Assembly (NCBI GenBank): GCA_052173415.1
Contig: JBQMYQ010000013.1
Coordinates: 1-38,668, forward strand
Direction of reading: 5' to 3'
DNA length: 38,668 nt
DNA from: Wolinella sp052173415
GTDB lineage: Bacteria > Campylobacterota > Campylobacteria > Campylobacterales > Helicobacteraceae
Shown here: positions 25,085 to 32,983 of the stretch, piece by piece
Position numbering within the stretch: position 1 is the stretch's first letter
How the letters are laid out: every line of letters starts with the position of its first letter
Made by a program: the position numbers and the translations under genes
The notes under the pieces: generated by a model
What the model was told of the DNA's origin: nothing
The model's input: only the letters and a program-made list of their open reading frames with translations
Database searches by the model: none

Positions 25085-25770
25085 TAGAGGAGTATTTTGG
25101 GCGTCAGATTGAGCTTATGGGAGAGGAATCGCTCCATCTTTTGCACTCTAAAAAGGTCGCAATAATTGGCTGTGGCGGACTTGGCTGCTCGATAGGAATC
25201 GCGCTTGCGGGCAGTGGTGTGGGCGAGCTGCACTTGGTGGATTTTGATAAGATTGCGCTTAGCAATATCCATCGTCAAATCGCCTTTAGAGTGAGTGATG
25301 TGGGACGCTCTAAGTGTGAGGTGCTTAGCGAGTTTCTCATCTCACGTGCGCTTAGCAAAGGTGTGAATGTGCGCACTTTTGGGGAATCTTTTAGAGAGTA
25401 TGCCTCGCGTGTTTTGGAGGTCGACCTTATCATGGATGCGACGGATAATTTTGCCTCACGTGCAGAGATAGATGCGTTTGCAAAACACAGGGGAATCCCA
25501 TGGATCTACACCTCAGTAGAGGCGTGGCATGGCATGACGTGCTTTATGGAATGTTCGGATTTTCAGAGCTTCAAAGCAGGAGAGCACACACCCAAAGGGG
25601 TCTTAGCCCCCATGGCAATGCACCTTGCCTCACTTGCATCATTGCTCGCACTTCGCTATCTTGCGGGGTTAGAGGTGCGGCGAGATGTGTTGCACTACTG
25701 CACCATTGGAGGCGAGATGAAGCTTTATTCTTACCAAATGCCCAAATTAGTCGGAGGTTTAGATGAGTGA
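25081..25770 (+). CDS. ThiF/MoeB/HesA-family E1-like adenylyltransferase
   Basis: This 229-aa Rossmann protein of the ubiquitin-activating superfamily adenylates the C-terminal Gly of a ThiS- or MoaD-like sulfur carrier. The ATP loop GCGGLG is at 30-35. NIHRQ (62-66) holds the adenylate-binding Arg, and DATDNFASR (about 121-129) holds the magnesium Asp. The two CxxC pairs that bind zinc in ThiF and MoeB are absent, as is a rhodanese domain. Start codon GTG at 25081 overlaps the murA stop. Which carrier it serves, thiamine or molybdopterin, cannot be told here. Confidence 0.8.
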   Translation: MIEEYFGRQIELMGEESLHLLHSKKVAIIGCGGLGCSIGIALAGSGVGELHLVDFDKIALSNIHRQIAFRVSDVGRSKCEVLSEFLISRALSKGVNVRTFGESFREYASRVLEVDLIMDATDNFASRAEIDAFAKHRGIPWIYTSVEAWHGMTCFMECSDFQSFKAGEHTPKGVLAPMAMHLASLASLLALRYLAGLEVRRDVLHYCTIGGEMKLYSYQMPKLVGGLDE

Positions 25771-27058
25771 AACTTTGCATGAAGGTAGAGTGTTGCCTAG
25801 TGAGGAGCTCAGTCAAGTAAAAGTGCTTTATGTTGAAGATGAGGCGGTTATACGGGAATCGCTCGCTAAACTTTTGCGACGATACCTTCCAAATTTCATC
25901 ATCGCTACAAATGGCGAGGAGGGGCTTGCGCGTTTCAAAGAGGAGTTGCCTGAAATTGTCCTTACAGATATTCGCATGCCCAAACTTGATGGACTTGAGA
26001 TGTCTAAGGAGATTAAGCGTATCGCCCCAAATACACAGATTGTCGTCATGACAGCTTTTAGTGATTCTGAATATCTGCTTAAAGCGATTGAAATCGGACT
26101 TAATGGCTATCTAGTTAAGCCTATCAGCAGGGATAATCTTGTGAAGTTGCTCAATAATGCGGCGCGTTTTGTGGTCGCACAAAGGAGCAAGGAGCGTTTT
26201 AATCGCTATACGCAACAGATTTTGGATTTCCAGAAAAATCTCATCGTCGTTTTTGATAAAAATTTTATCTTAAAGCGTGCAAACAAGAGCTTTTTAGACT
26301 ATTTTGGTTGTGAATGTATTGAGGATTTTATCCGCCGTTTTGGAAGCCTTAGCAAAGTGGCGATTTTGGAGAGCGAGGAGGGGGAATTTAATCAGGAATT
26401 TTTGGAGCTTGTCATTAGCGACGTGGGGCATACGCACACGATCACCTTTGAGGGAGATCCAAAGGGGCAGGGGAGATTTTTCGCTGTGGGGACGAGCAAG
26501 CTTTTAATGGATTTGAAGTGGGAGGGCGAATATATCGCCTCATTTACGGATATTACCTCCTTTAGGGAGGAGAATCAAAAGCTTCAGCTCCAAGCGACGA
26601 CCGATACTCTCACAGGAATCGACAACCGTTTCAAATTCCAAGAGATTACAGAAGAATGGCGGGCAGAGGGGAACGATTACAGTGTGATCTATTTTGACAT
26701 CGACCATTTTAAGCACATTAACGACCAATATGGACACGACAAAGGAGATGAGATTCTCTCGGATTTGGCATGTCTGGTGCGTGCGCTTTTGCGCGGCGAA
26801 GATATTTTTGCTCGGCTTGGAGGCGAAGAGTTTATAATCTTACTCAAAAATACTACACTAGAGCGCGCGAGCGAAGTCGCTGAACGTATTCGTCATCTTG
26901 TTGAGCTTCATCCATTTGCGCTTGATCGATGTGTAACGTGCAGCTTTGGCGTGGCAAAGAGTCAGAATGGCGAAACGCCTGAGGAGACGATTAAACGCGC
27001 CGATTCCGCGATGTATATTGCAAAGAGATCCGGCAGGAATCGTATCCAAACCGCCTAA
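25763..27058 (+). CDS. Response regulator with PAS-like and GGDEF domains (diguanylate cyclase)
   Basis: This 431-aa signalling enzyme is predicted to make c-di-GMP on phosphorylation. The receiver domain (about 18-135) has ED at 25-26, the phospho-acceptor Asp69 in LTDIRMP, the MTAF switch Thr and KP. A PAS-like sensor domain follows (about 150-265). The GGDEF domain (about 275-430) keeps an active GGEEF at 353-357 and the product-inhibition I-site RGED at 344-347, exactly five residues before it. It overlaps the E1-like gene by 8 bases. No histidine kinase is adjacent, so its partner is elsewhere. Confidence 0.9.
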   Translation: MSETLHEGRVLPSEELSQVKVLYVEDEAVIRESLAKLLRRYLPNFIIATNGEEGLARFKEELPEIVLTDIRMPKLDGLEMSKEIKRIAPNTQIVVMTAFSDSEYLLKAIEIGLNGYLVKPISRDNLVKLLNNAARFVVAQRSKERFNRYTQQILDFQKNLIVVFDKNFILKRANKSFLDYFGCECIEDFIRRFGSLSKVAILESEEGEFNQEFLELVISDVGHTHTITFEGDPKGQGRFFAVGTSKLLMDLKWEGEYIASFTDITSFREENQKLQLQATTDTLTGIDNRFKFQEITEEWRAEGNDYSVIYFDIDHFKHINDQYGHDKGDEILSDLACLVRALLRGEDIFARLGGEEFIILLKNTTLERASEVAERIRHLVELHPFALDRCVTCSFGVAKSQNGETPEETIKRADSAMYIAKRSGRNRIQTA

Positions 27059-27129
27059 TCGCGGGAATCGTGCGCCCCTTTTTGCGCCTTTTGTTGAATT
27101 CATTTCACAAGGGAGGCGATTCCCTTCCT

Positions 27130-27164
27130 CGCGCAAGAATCGCTTACATTTTCTATCTTGCGCG
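27130..27164. terminator. 9-bp inverted repeat between convergent genes
   Basis: CGCGCAAGA (27130-27138) pairs with TCTTGCGCG (27156-27164) over a 17-base loop, between the ends of the cyclase gene (plus) and gapA (minus). It could stop transcription from both sides. The T-run is poor. Confidence 0.45.
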
Positions 27165-27175
27165 CATTAAGAGCG

Positions 27176-28171
27176 TCAATTTGCAGCAACAAAGCACGCC
27201 ATATCGACAAGGCGGTTGGAGTAGCCCCACTCGTTGTCATACCATGCCATGACTTTTGCCATGTTGCCATCAATTACAAAGGTCAAATCCGGCGCAACAA
27301 TCGAGCTCCGCGGGTCGCCTTGAAAGTCCATTGAGACGCCGAAATCCTCGTCGATTCCCAAGATTCCCGCGAGTTTGCCTTGAGCGGCTTTGTGAAATAG
27401 TGCATTGATCTCCTCTGCTGTGGTTGTTTTTGCCAGCTCGATATTGAGATCGGCCATCGAGACATCAGCGGTAGGGACGCGCACGGAATGCCCATGCAGC
27501 TTGCCTTTTAGATTTGGAAGCACGAGCGAGAGGGCTTTAGCCGCGCCCGTCGTGGTGGGGATTATATTAATCGCAGCAGCCCTTGCGCGACGGAAATCGC
27601 TCCTATGCGCGGTGTCAAGGATATTTTGGTCGTTTGTGTAGGCGTGGATCGTCGTCATGATTCCCCGCTTAATCCCGAGCGCCTCATCAAGCACCATTGC
27701 AATGGGCGCGAGGCAGTTGGTCGTGCAGCTTGCGTTGGAGATAATCGCCTCACCTTGGTATTGATGATGATTGACCCCGAGCACATAAGTGGGCGTGGAA
27801 TCTTTGGACGGAGCGGAGAAAATGACCTTCCTCGCGCCGTTTTTCAGATGTGCTTGCACCGATTCTTGAGTCAGAAAAAGTCCCGTAGATTCGATTATGA
27901 CATCAACTTCGCCAAAATTAATCTTCGCCACTTCGCGCTCTTTGGTGAGGCGCACTTCATGCCCATTGATAAGGAGTTTTCCCTCTTCATAGCGCACCTC
28001 GCGCGGGAATCGCCCATGAAGCGAATCACGCCGCAAAAGGTAAGCGAGCATCTCTTCTTGCGCCAAATCATTGATAGCGACTAGCTCCATATCATCGCGC
28101 TCAGCGATAATCCGCGCGACACTGCGCCCGATTCTTCCAAAGCCATTAATCGCAACACGCACCTTATCCAT
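27176..28171 (-). CDS. gapA: Glyceraldehyde-3-phosphate dehydrogenase
   Basis: GapA is the central glycolytic and gluconeogenic enzyme joining glyceraldehyde-3-phosphate and 1,3-bisphosphoglycerate. The 331 aa show the NAD motif INGFGRIGR (9-17), the catalytic Cys149 in SNASCTTNCLAP, HAYTNDQNILD and the C-terminal WYDNEWGYSNRLVD. The start at 28171 (MDKVRVAINGFG) has AAGGAG at a 6-base spacer (complement of 28178-28183). An ATG at 28201 would add ten residues spanning that ribosome-binding site. It is divergent from the BI-1 gene, with about 90 bases between them. Confidence 0.95.
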   Translation of the reverse strand: MDKVRVAINGFGRIGRSVARIIAERDDMELVAINDLAQEEMLAYLLRRDSLHGRFPREVRYEEGKLLINGHEVRLTKEREVAKINFGEVDVIIESTGLFLTQESVQAHLKNGARKVIFSAPSKDSTPTYVLGVNHHQYQGEAIISNASCTTNCLAPIAMVLDEALGIKRGIMTTIHAYTNDQNILDTAHRSDFRRARAAAINIIPTTTGAAKALSLVLPNLKGKLHGHSVRVPTADVSMADLNIELAKTTTAEEINALFHKAAQGKLAGILGIDEDFGVSMDFQGDPRSSIVAPDLTFVIDGNMAKVMAWYDNEWGYSNRLVDMACFVAAN

Positions 28172-28262
28172 CAAAATCTCCTTTAACCTTTTTAAAACCA
28201 AATATGGTATATCATGCGCGCTTTAATAACATTAAATATTTCCCATACATACGGAGGTTCTT

Positions 28263-28967
28263 ATGTCTTTATACGATAGAAATTACTTAGGCGCGCAAGC
28301 AGATGGCTTTGAGAGCGCGCGTGCGAGCGATGAGAGCGCAATTGTCGGCTTTGTGAAGCAGACTTACCAGCTCTTCGCGGGTTCGCTTTTAGCCGCGACA
28401 GTGGGGGCTTATATCGGACTTGGCGTAGCTCCTGTGATCGCTTCATGGTATTGGGGGCTCGTGATTTTGGAATTCGCGCTCCTAATCGGGCTACATTTCC
28501 TAAAAGATAAGGCGGGGATCAATTTGCTTCTCCTCTTTGGCTTTACGTTCATCACGGGGCTAACCCTCACGCCACTTCTTTCTCGCGTCTTTGGTATGCC
28601 CGGTGGCGCGAGCATTGTAGCGAATGCTTTTTTGCTCACGACTGCGATTTTTGGCGTAATGAGTATTTTTGCGCTTAAGACTCGCCATAATCTCGCGAAC
28701 ATGGGGCAAATGCTCTTCATTGCGCTGATTGTGGTCATTGTCGCTTCGATTATCAATCTTTTCCTTGGGAATCCGATGTTGCAGGTCGTGATTGCGGGCG
28801 CGGGCGCGATTCTCTTTAGCCTTTTTATCGCGTATGACACGCAAAATATTGTCCGTGGACTTTATGACAGCCCCGTAATGGCGGCTATTTCGCTCTATTT
28901 GGATTTCCTAAACCTATTCATCTCGCTACTCCAGCTACTAGGAATCTTCGGAAACTCTGATGATTAA
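28263..28967 (+). CDS. Bax inhibitor-1 / YccA family integral membrane protein
   Basis: This is a 234-aa protein with about seven transmembrane helices from residue 45 on, after a polar N-terminus. It carries the UPF0005/BI-1 landmarks: SLLAATVGAYIG, the GLTLTPLL turn, LFSLFIAYDTQNIV with the conserved Asp, and SLYLDFLNLFISLLQL near the end. Family members form pH-gated calcium leak channels or interact with FtsH. Its role in Helicobacter is unknown. GGAGG precedes the ATG. The stop overlaps thiD2 by 8 bases. Confidence 0.9.
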   Translation: MSLYDRNYLGAQADGFESARASDESAIVGFVKQTYQLFAGSLLAATVGAYIGLGVAPVIASWYWGLVILEFALLIGLHFLKDKAGINLLLLFGFTFITGLTLTPLLSRVFGMPGGASIVANAFLLTTAIFGVMSIFALKTRHNLANMGQMLFIALIVVIVASIINLFLGNPMLQVVIAGAGAILFSLFIAYDTQNIVRGLYDSPVMAAISLYLDFLNLFISLLQLLGIFGNSDD

Positions 28968-29376
28968 AGATGATGAGGTCGGCATTGAGAGGATTCTTGA
29001 TGCCAACCTCAATCGCCTGCGTGAGGGAATCCGCGTCATTGAGGACGTAATGCGTTATGCACGCGATGATTCCGCTCATTCACAGCGACTTAAAAATCTC
29101 CGCCATAACGCTCGCTTAAATCTCCCGCTCCAAATCCTCGCATACCGTGATATTATCGGCGATGTCGCCAAAGCTACGAGCAAACAAGAGCAAGAACGCG
29201 CCAACCTAGAGGGTATTTTGCTTGCAAATTTTAAGCGCACACAAGAGAGCGCGCGCGTGCTTGAAGAGACGCTAAAACTGCTTGATTCCTCTGAAGCCGA
29301 GCGTTTTAAACAGCTTCGCTACGAGCTTTATGACCTTGAGAAGAGTATCCTCCAAGTGCAGGAATCGCGCTCATGA
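28960..29376 (+). CDS. thiD2: ThiD2-type hydroxymethylpyrimidine-phosphate kinase domain protein
   Basis: This is a 138-aa, mainly helical protein. The opening RILDANLNRLREGIRVIEDVMRYA (about residues 11-34) followed by LKNLRHNA is the hallmark of the ThiD2 domain, often annotated as a thiamine-phosphate pyrophosphorylase N-terminus and shown in other bacteria to phosphorylate HMP-P in thiamine synthesis. It stands alone here, not fused to ThiE. It overlaps the BI-1 gene by 8 bases and hemD by 4, so it is in one transcript with both. Confidence 0.75.
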   Translation: MIKDDEVGIERILDANLNRLREGIRVIEDVMRYARDDSAHSQRLKNLRHNARLNLPLQILAYRDIIGDVAKATSKQEQERANLEGILLANFKRTQESARVLEETLKLLDSSEAERFKQLRYELYDLEKSILQVQESRS

Positions 29377-30020
29377 GCCAGCCCATCTATCATGTAGGCA
29401 CGAAATCCTGCCCGGGTGTGGAGAATCTAATCGTCTCAGAGATTGTCGCGCTCCCCTGTGAGCTCTCATTTGTGGGAATCGACGCGCTCATAATTACCTC
29501 AGCCAACGCCCTCGTTGCGCTGGATAATATCACGCAAGAGTGGCGTAGCCTCCCCGCGTTTGTCATTGGAGAAGCGAGCGCGAAAGCAGTGCAAAAGTGC
29601 GGAGGGATTGTGGAGTTTGTCTCCAAAGATTCCCATGGAGATGGGTTTTTTGAGGAGTTAAAGGGCTTAGCACAGGGGCGCACGCTCCTCTATCCGCGGG
29701 CTAAAGAGATACGCTCTCACATCGGTGAGCGTCTGCAAAATGCAGGAATCCACGTCATCGAAGCGATTGTGTATGAGAATCGTCCCCTAAAGCTATTGCC
29801 TGAGCAAAAGCCCCTTGAGGGCGCGATTCTCATCTTTAGCGCGCCCTCAGCCTATCGGCACTTTTTGGAAAATTTCCCATGGGATGAGAGCTACAAAGCC
29901 GTAGCTATCGGGCGCACGACACTAAAATGCTTCGCCCCCGATGTGCGTGCCTATCTCGCACCTAGCGTTAGTTTGGAGGGCTGCTTGCAAAAGGCGTATG
30001 CATTGCAAAAGGAGCCCTAA
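29373..30020 (+). CDS. hemD: Uroporphyrinogen-III synthase
   Basis: HemD closes hydroxymethylbilane with inversion of ring D to give uroporphyrinogen III for haem. The 215-aa protein has the low-conservation two-domain HemD plan: IITSANALVAL near residues 40-50, FVIGEASAKAV in the 60s, LLYPRAKEIRS, VYENRPLK between the domains, and late AILIFSAPSAYRHFL and YKAVAIGRTT. It starts inside the thiD2 stop (ATGA). It is the last core gene before the acquired region. Confidence 0.88.
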   Translation: MSQPIYHVGTKSCPGVENLIVSEIVALPCELSFVGIDALIITSANALVALDNITQEWRSLPAFVIGEASAKAVQKCGGIVEFVSKDSHGDGFFEELKGLAQGRTLLYPRAKEIRSHIGERLQNAGIHVIEAIVYENRPLKLLPEQKPLEGAILIFSAPSAYRHFLENFPWDESYKAVAIGRTTLKCFAPDVRAYLAPSVSLEGCLQKAYALQKEP

Positions 30021-30127
30021 TCGCTAAATACTTTACTTCCCGGGCGCCTCATTTTCTTATCCTCACCTTAAACAGCGCTACATCAACTCTACTTTCAAAG
30101 ATAACAATAATTTATAGATTCTTAAGT

Positions 30128-30137
30128 GGGGGGGGGG
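30128..30137. repeat. Ten-base poly-G tract
   Basis: A run of exactly ten G, nine bases after a possible -10 box (TATAGAT at 30113-30119) and 25 bases before the AAGGAG (30163-30168) of the decayed Hcp gene. Runs like this in Helicobacter and Campylobacter change length by slipped-strand mispairing. Here it lies in a leader, so it could have altered expression of the gene behind it. Confidence 0.7.
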
Positions 30138-30173
30138 CAATATCCTGACTTAAATTTACTCAAAGGAGAAAAA

Positions 30174-30575
30174 ATGAAAAAATGCTCTTAGGTTTGGCGG
30201 TATTGGCGGGGTTGATGTGTGTCTAGGAGCTTACACAAAACCCGGTGATTCGAGGATTTTATGATGGGTGTAAAAGTGGAAACAGTCAGTCTTGCATTGC
30301 ATTAGGCGAGGCTTATCTCTTTGACTATTTCGACAGCCAAGATTATGCAAAGGCTAAAATTTACTTCGAGAAGGTGTGTAAAAAGGCAATGAAAAAGATA
30401 ATCTTATCCAGAGGCTTGCCATAATCTTGGAGTAATTTATGAGAATGGCGTCCAGCAAGACAATAAAAAGGCTTTAAAGTTTTACACTTTGGCATGCAAC
30501 AAGGGAGACGTTGCTGCATGCCAGAATATCCAAGCAATGTATAGCTATAGAGCTACCAAAAAGCACAGAGTTTAA
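30174..30575 (+). pseudogene. Decayed Helicobacter cysteine-rich protein (Hcp, Sel1-repeat) gene
   Basis: An ATG with AAGGAG upstream begins a signal peptide broken after MKK by the loss of an A: the next frame reads LLGLAVLAGLMCV and stops. A second frame then reads YDGCKSGNSQSCIALGEAYL and continues DYAKAKIYFEKVC, a Sel1-like repeat with the paired cysteines of Hcp proteins. After another shift, HNLGVIYENGVQQDNKKAL and then FYTLACNKGDVAACQNI complete a second repeat. At least three frame changes and several stops make it non-functional. Its 3' end runs into the restriction cassette near 30540, so it may have been the insertion site. Intact Hcp proteins are secreted and bind beta-lactams or peptidoglycan. 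Confidence 0.8.
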
Positions 30576-31208
30576 TAAAAAAATTCCAAAACAGAAATTT
30601 TACGAAAATTTAGAGACATCGTCTGCTTTGAAAAAATCTTTGTAGAGCAAGTAGATAAAATTATTTGGAGCAATAAAATCGCATCCTCTACTACCAACCT
30701 TGCAGGTGGCGTTCTTGTAAAAGAGATCGAAGTCTTTGAGGTATTTTTAAAGAGTCCGAGCCTAGATGATGAGCTATTACGCCATATAGATAGACTAGTG
30801 CCATATCATATAGTTTTTATTTTAGTGCACCAAGGCAGATACAAGGCTTGCATTAGTTATAAAGAGGCTACTATACCTGGAAATATGGCTTTTAAAGTAA
30901 ATTCATACCACTATACTGAGTGGCTAGATAAGCAAGATCTGCCTTTAAAGCTAGAGGGCTTAAACCTTGATGCAGTCTATGAAAATTTCGTTCGTCAAAT
31001 AGCTGGTGAAACATTACAAAAAATAGCTTCAGACGAAAGCCTTAAAGATTCTGTAGCTAGATTGGAACAAAAGGAGTTACTGCAAAGGCAAATTTTAGCA
31101 TTAGAGTCTAAAATTTGCAAAGAAAAACAGTTAAATAAACAGATACAGCTAAATAATGAGCTTAAAAAACTTAAAAGAAATTTGGAGGAACAACAATGGA
31201 TAAAATGA
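30550..31208 (+). pseudogene. Frameshifted DUF4391 gene of the type III restriction cassette
   Basis: DUF4391 proteins accompany mod and res in many type III systems. One frame (phase of 30553) reads LPKSTEFNKKIPKQKFYENL and then ETSSALKK up to a run of six A at 30631-30636. The protein resumes one frame over as IFVEQVDKIIW and runs to the stop at 31208. One extra A would join them. The likely original ATG at 30537 is also out of frame by one. The longest intact part starts with GTG at 30798 and gives 136 aa with a C-terminal coiled coil (about 75-136). It overlaps mod by 13 bases. A slippage event, a sequencing error, or a dead gene are all possible. Confidence 0.7.
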
Positions 31209-32971
31209 AAATGCAAAGCGCAGATATTACCGCCCAAAATATTGAAAAGATCGGGGCTATTTTTCCTAATTGCATAACCGAAATGCTAGATAAAGAAAAT
31301 AGCACAGCGGAGAACAAGGTATATAAAAAAGCCATAAATTTCGAGCTACTAAAGCAGATGTTATCAAAAGACGTAGTTGAAGGCAAAGAAGCTTACGAAT
31401 TTACATGGGTTGGCAAAAAGGCGTCTATCATTGAGGCAAACAAGCCGATACGAAAGACGCTTAGACCTTGTAAAGATGAGAGCGCAAACTGGGACAATAC
31501 GCAAAATTTGTATATCGAAGGCGACAATCTTGAGGTTTTAAAACTTTTGCAAGAGAGCTATCTAGGCAAGGTAAAAATGATCTATATCGATCCGCCTTAC
31601 AACACAGGAAGCGACTTTATCTACAACGATGATTTTAAGATGAGTAGCGACGAATACGCAAACAAATCAGGCGAGGTCGATGAGGTCGGCAACCGCATGC
31701 TTAAAAACACAGATAGCAACGGGCGTTTTCACTCTGATTGGTGCTCTATGATCTATCCAAGACTACTGCTTGCAAGAAATTTGCTTAGTGATGACGGTAG
31801 TATATTCATTAGTATTGATTATAATGAAGTTGAAAATTTAAAGAAAATGTGCGATGAAGTTTTCGGAACAGAAAATTTCCAAAGGGAAATAATTTGGCGA
31901 ATTGGCTGGCTCTCTGGATACAAAACAATGGCACCAAATTTTATTAGAAATCATGATACAATCCTATTTTATTCTAAGAATTCTACAATGTTGAGTTTTG
32001 TAAAAAAATATATTAAAAATGCAGATTTTAAACCTTTGATAAAAAAAGACGCAAAATTAACATCTAAATTATATGAATTAGGAATCGATGACGAAAAACA
32101 GAATGAACTTTTGAATTTTATCAATTACGAAAATCGTCCCGAGAGATACCCGATCGAGGATACTTGGAACTCTAATGAATATGATGATTTAAATAGTATT
32201 GCAATAGTATCATTTTCTGGTGAAAAAATCTCAAAGTTATTAGGGATTAATCAAGATTTTAAAGGTCAAAAGTCCATAAAAATGCTATTGCGAATTTTAG
32301 AAGCCACAACACAAGAAGGGGATCTCGTATTAGACTTCTTTTCCGGTTCAGCTTCTACCGCTCATGCCGTAATGCAACTAAATGCGCAAGATGGCGGAAA
32401 TCGTAAATTTATCATGGTGCAACTTCCTGAAAAAACAGATGAAACAAGCCAAGCCTATAAAGCGGGCTATAAAAACATCTGCGAAATAGGCAAAGAGCGC
32501 ATACGACGCGCCGGTAAGAAAATTTTCGAAGAGAATAAAGACAAAGAGGGCATTGAAAATTTAGATATAGGCTTTAGAGTGCTTAAGCTAGATGATACAA
32601 ATATGAGAGATATCTATTATAGCCCGAGCGAATACAGCCGAGATCTACTCTTTAAGCTTGATTCAAATGTCAAATCAGATAGAAGCGATCTAGACTTGCT
32701 TTTTGGTTGCTTGCTAGAATGGGGGCTTTCGCTATCACTTCCATACACTTGCGAAAATATCGAAGGCTGCGCGATACATAATTACAACGACGGGGATTTG
32801 ATCGCTTGTTTTGATGAAAATATCTCTGAAAATACGGTAATACAGATCGCAAAGCAACGTCCACTTCGCGCGGTCTTTAGAGATACTAGCTTTGCAAATA
32901 GTCCATCAAAGATCAACATAAAAGAGATTTTCAAACTGCTCTCACCAAACACTAGAGTAAAAGTAATATAA
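31196..32971 (+). CDS. mod: Type III restriction-modification DNA methyltransferase (Mod)
   Basis: Mod is the specificity and modification subunit of a type III system, an N6-adenine methyltransferase of the beta class. The 591 aa have IYIDPPYNTG with DPPY at 132-135 (catalytic motif IV) well before the AdoMet motif DFFSGSAST (about 380-388), the beta-class order. The stretch between, about 210-370, is the target-recognition region, the most AT-rich part. GGAGG precedes the ATG, which lies inside the DUF4391 end. No simple-sequence repeat that could make it phase-variable was seen. res follows 12 bases after the stop. The recognition site cannot be read from sequence. Confidence 0.93.
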   Translation: MDKMKMQSADITAQNIEKIGAIFPNCITEMLDKENSTAENKVYKKAINFELLKQMLSKDVVEGKEAYEFTWVGKKASIIEANKPIRKTLRPCKDESANWDNTQNLYIEGDNLEVLKLLQESYLGKVKMIYIDPPYNTGSDFIYNDDFKMSSDEYANKSGEVDEVGNRMLKNTDSNGRFHSDWCSMIYPRLLLARNLLSDDGSIFISIDYNEVENLKKMCDEVFGTENFQREIIWRIGWLSGYKTMAPNFIRNHDTILFYSKNSTMLSFVKKYIKNADFKPLIKKDAKLTSKLYELGIDDEKQNELLNFINYENRPERYPIEDTWNSNEYDDLNSIAIVSFSGEKISKLLGINQDFKGQKSIKMLLRILEATTQEGDLVLDFFSGSASTAHAVMQLNAQDGGNRKFIMVQLPEKTDETSQAYKAGYKNICEIGKERIRRAGKKIFEENKDKEGIENLDIGFRVLKLDDTNMRDIYYSPSEYSRDLLFKLDSNVKSDRSDLDLLFGCLLEWGLSLSLPYTCENIEGCAIHNYNDGDLIACFDENISENTVIQIAKQRPLRAVFRDTSFANSPSKINIKEIFKLLSPNTRVKVI

Positions 32972-32983
32972 GGAGCAAGTGAT

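Noticed and set aside
27605..28084. 159-aa plus-strand open frame opposite gapA
   Set aside because: gapA on the minus strand is beyond doubt and the opposite frame has no recognisable content.
31196..32971. Phase-variable mod gene
   Set aside because: No tetranucleotide or longer simple-repeat tract was seen in mod.
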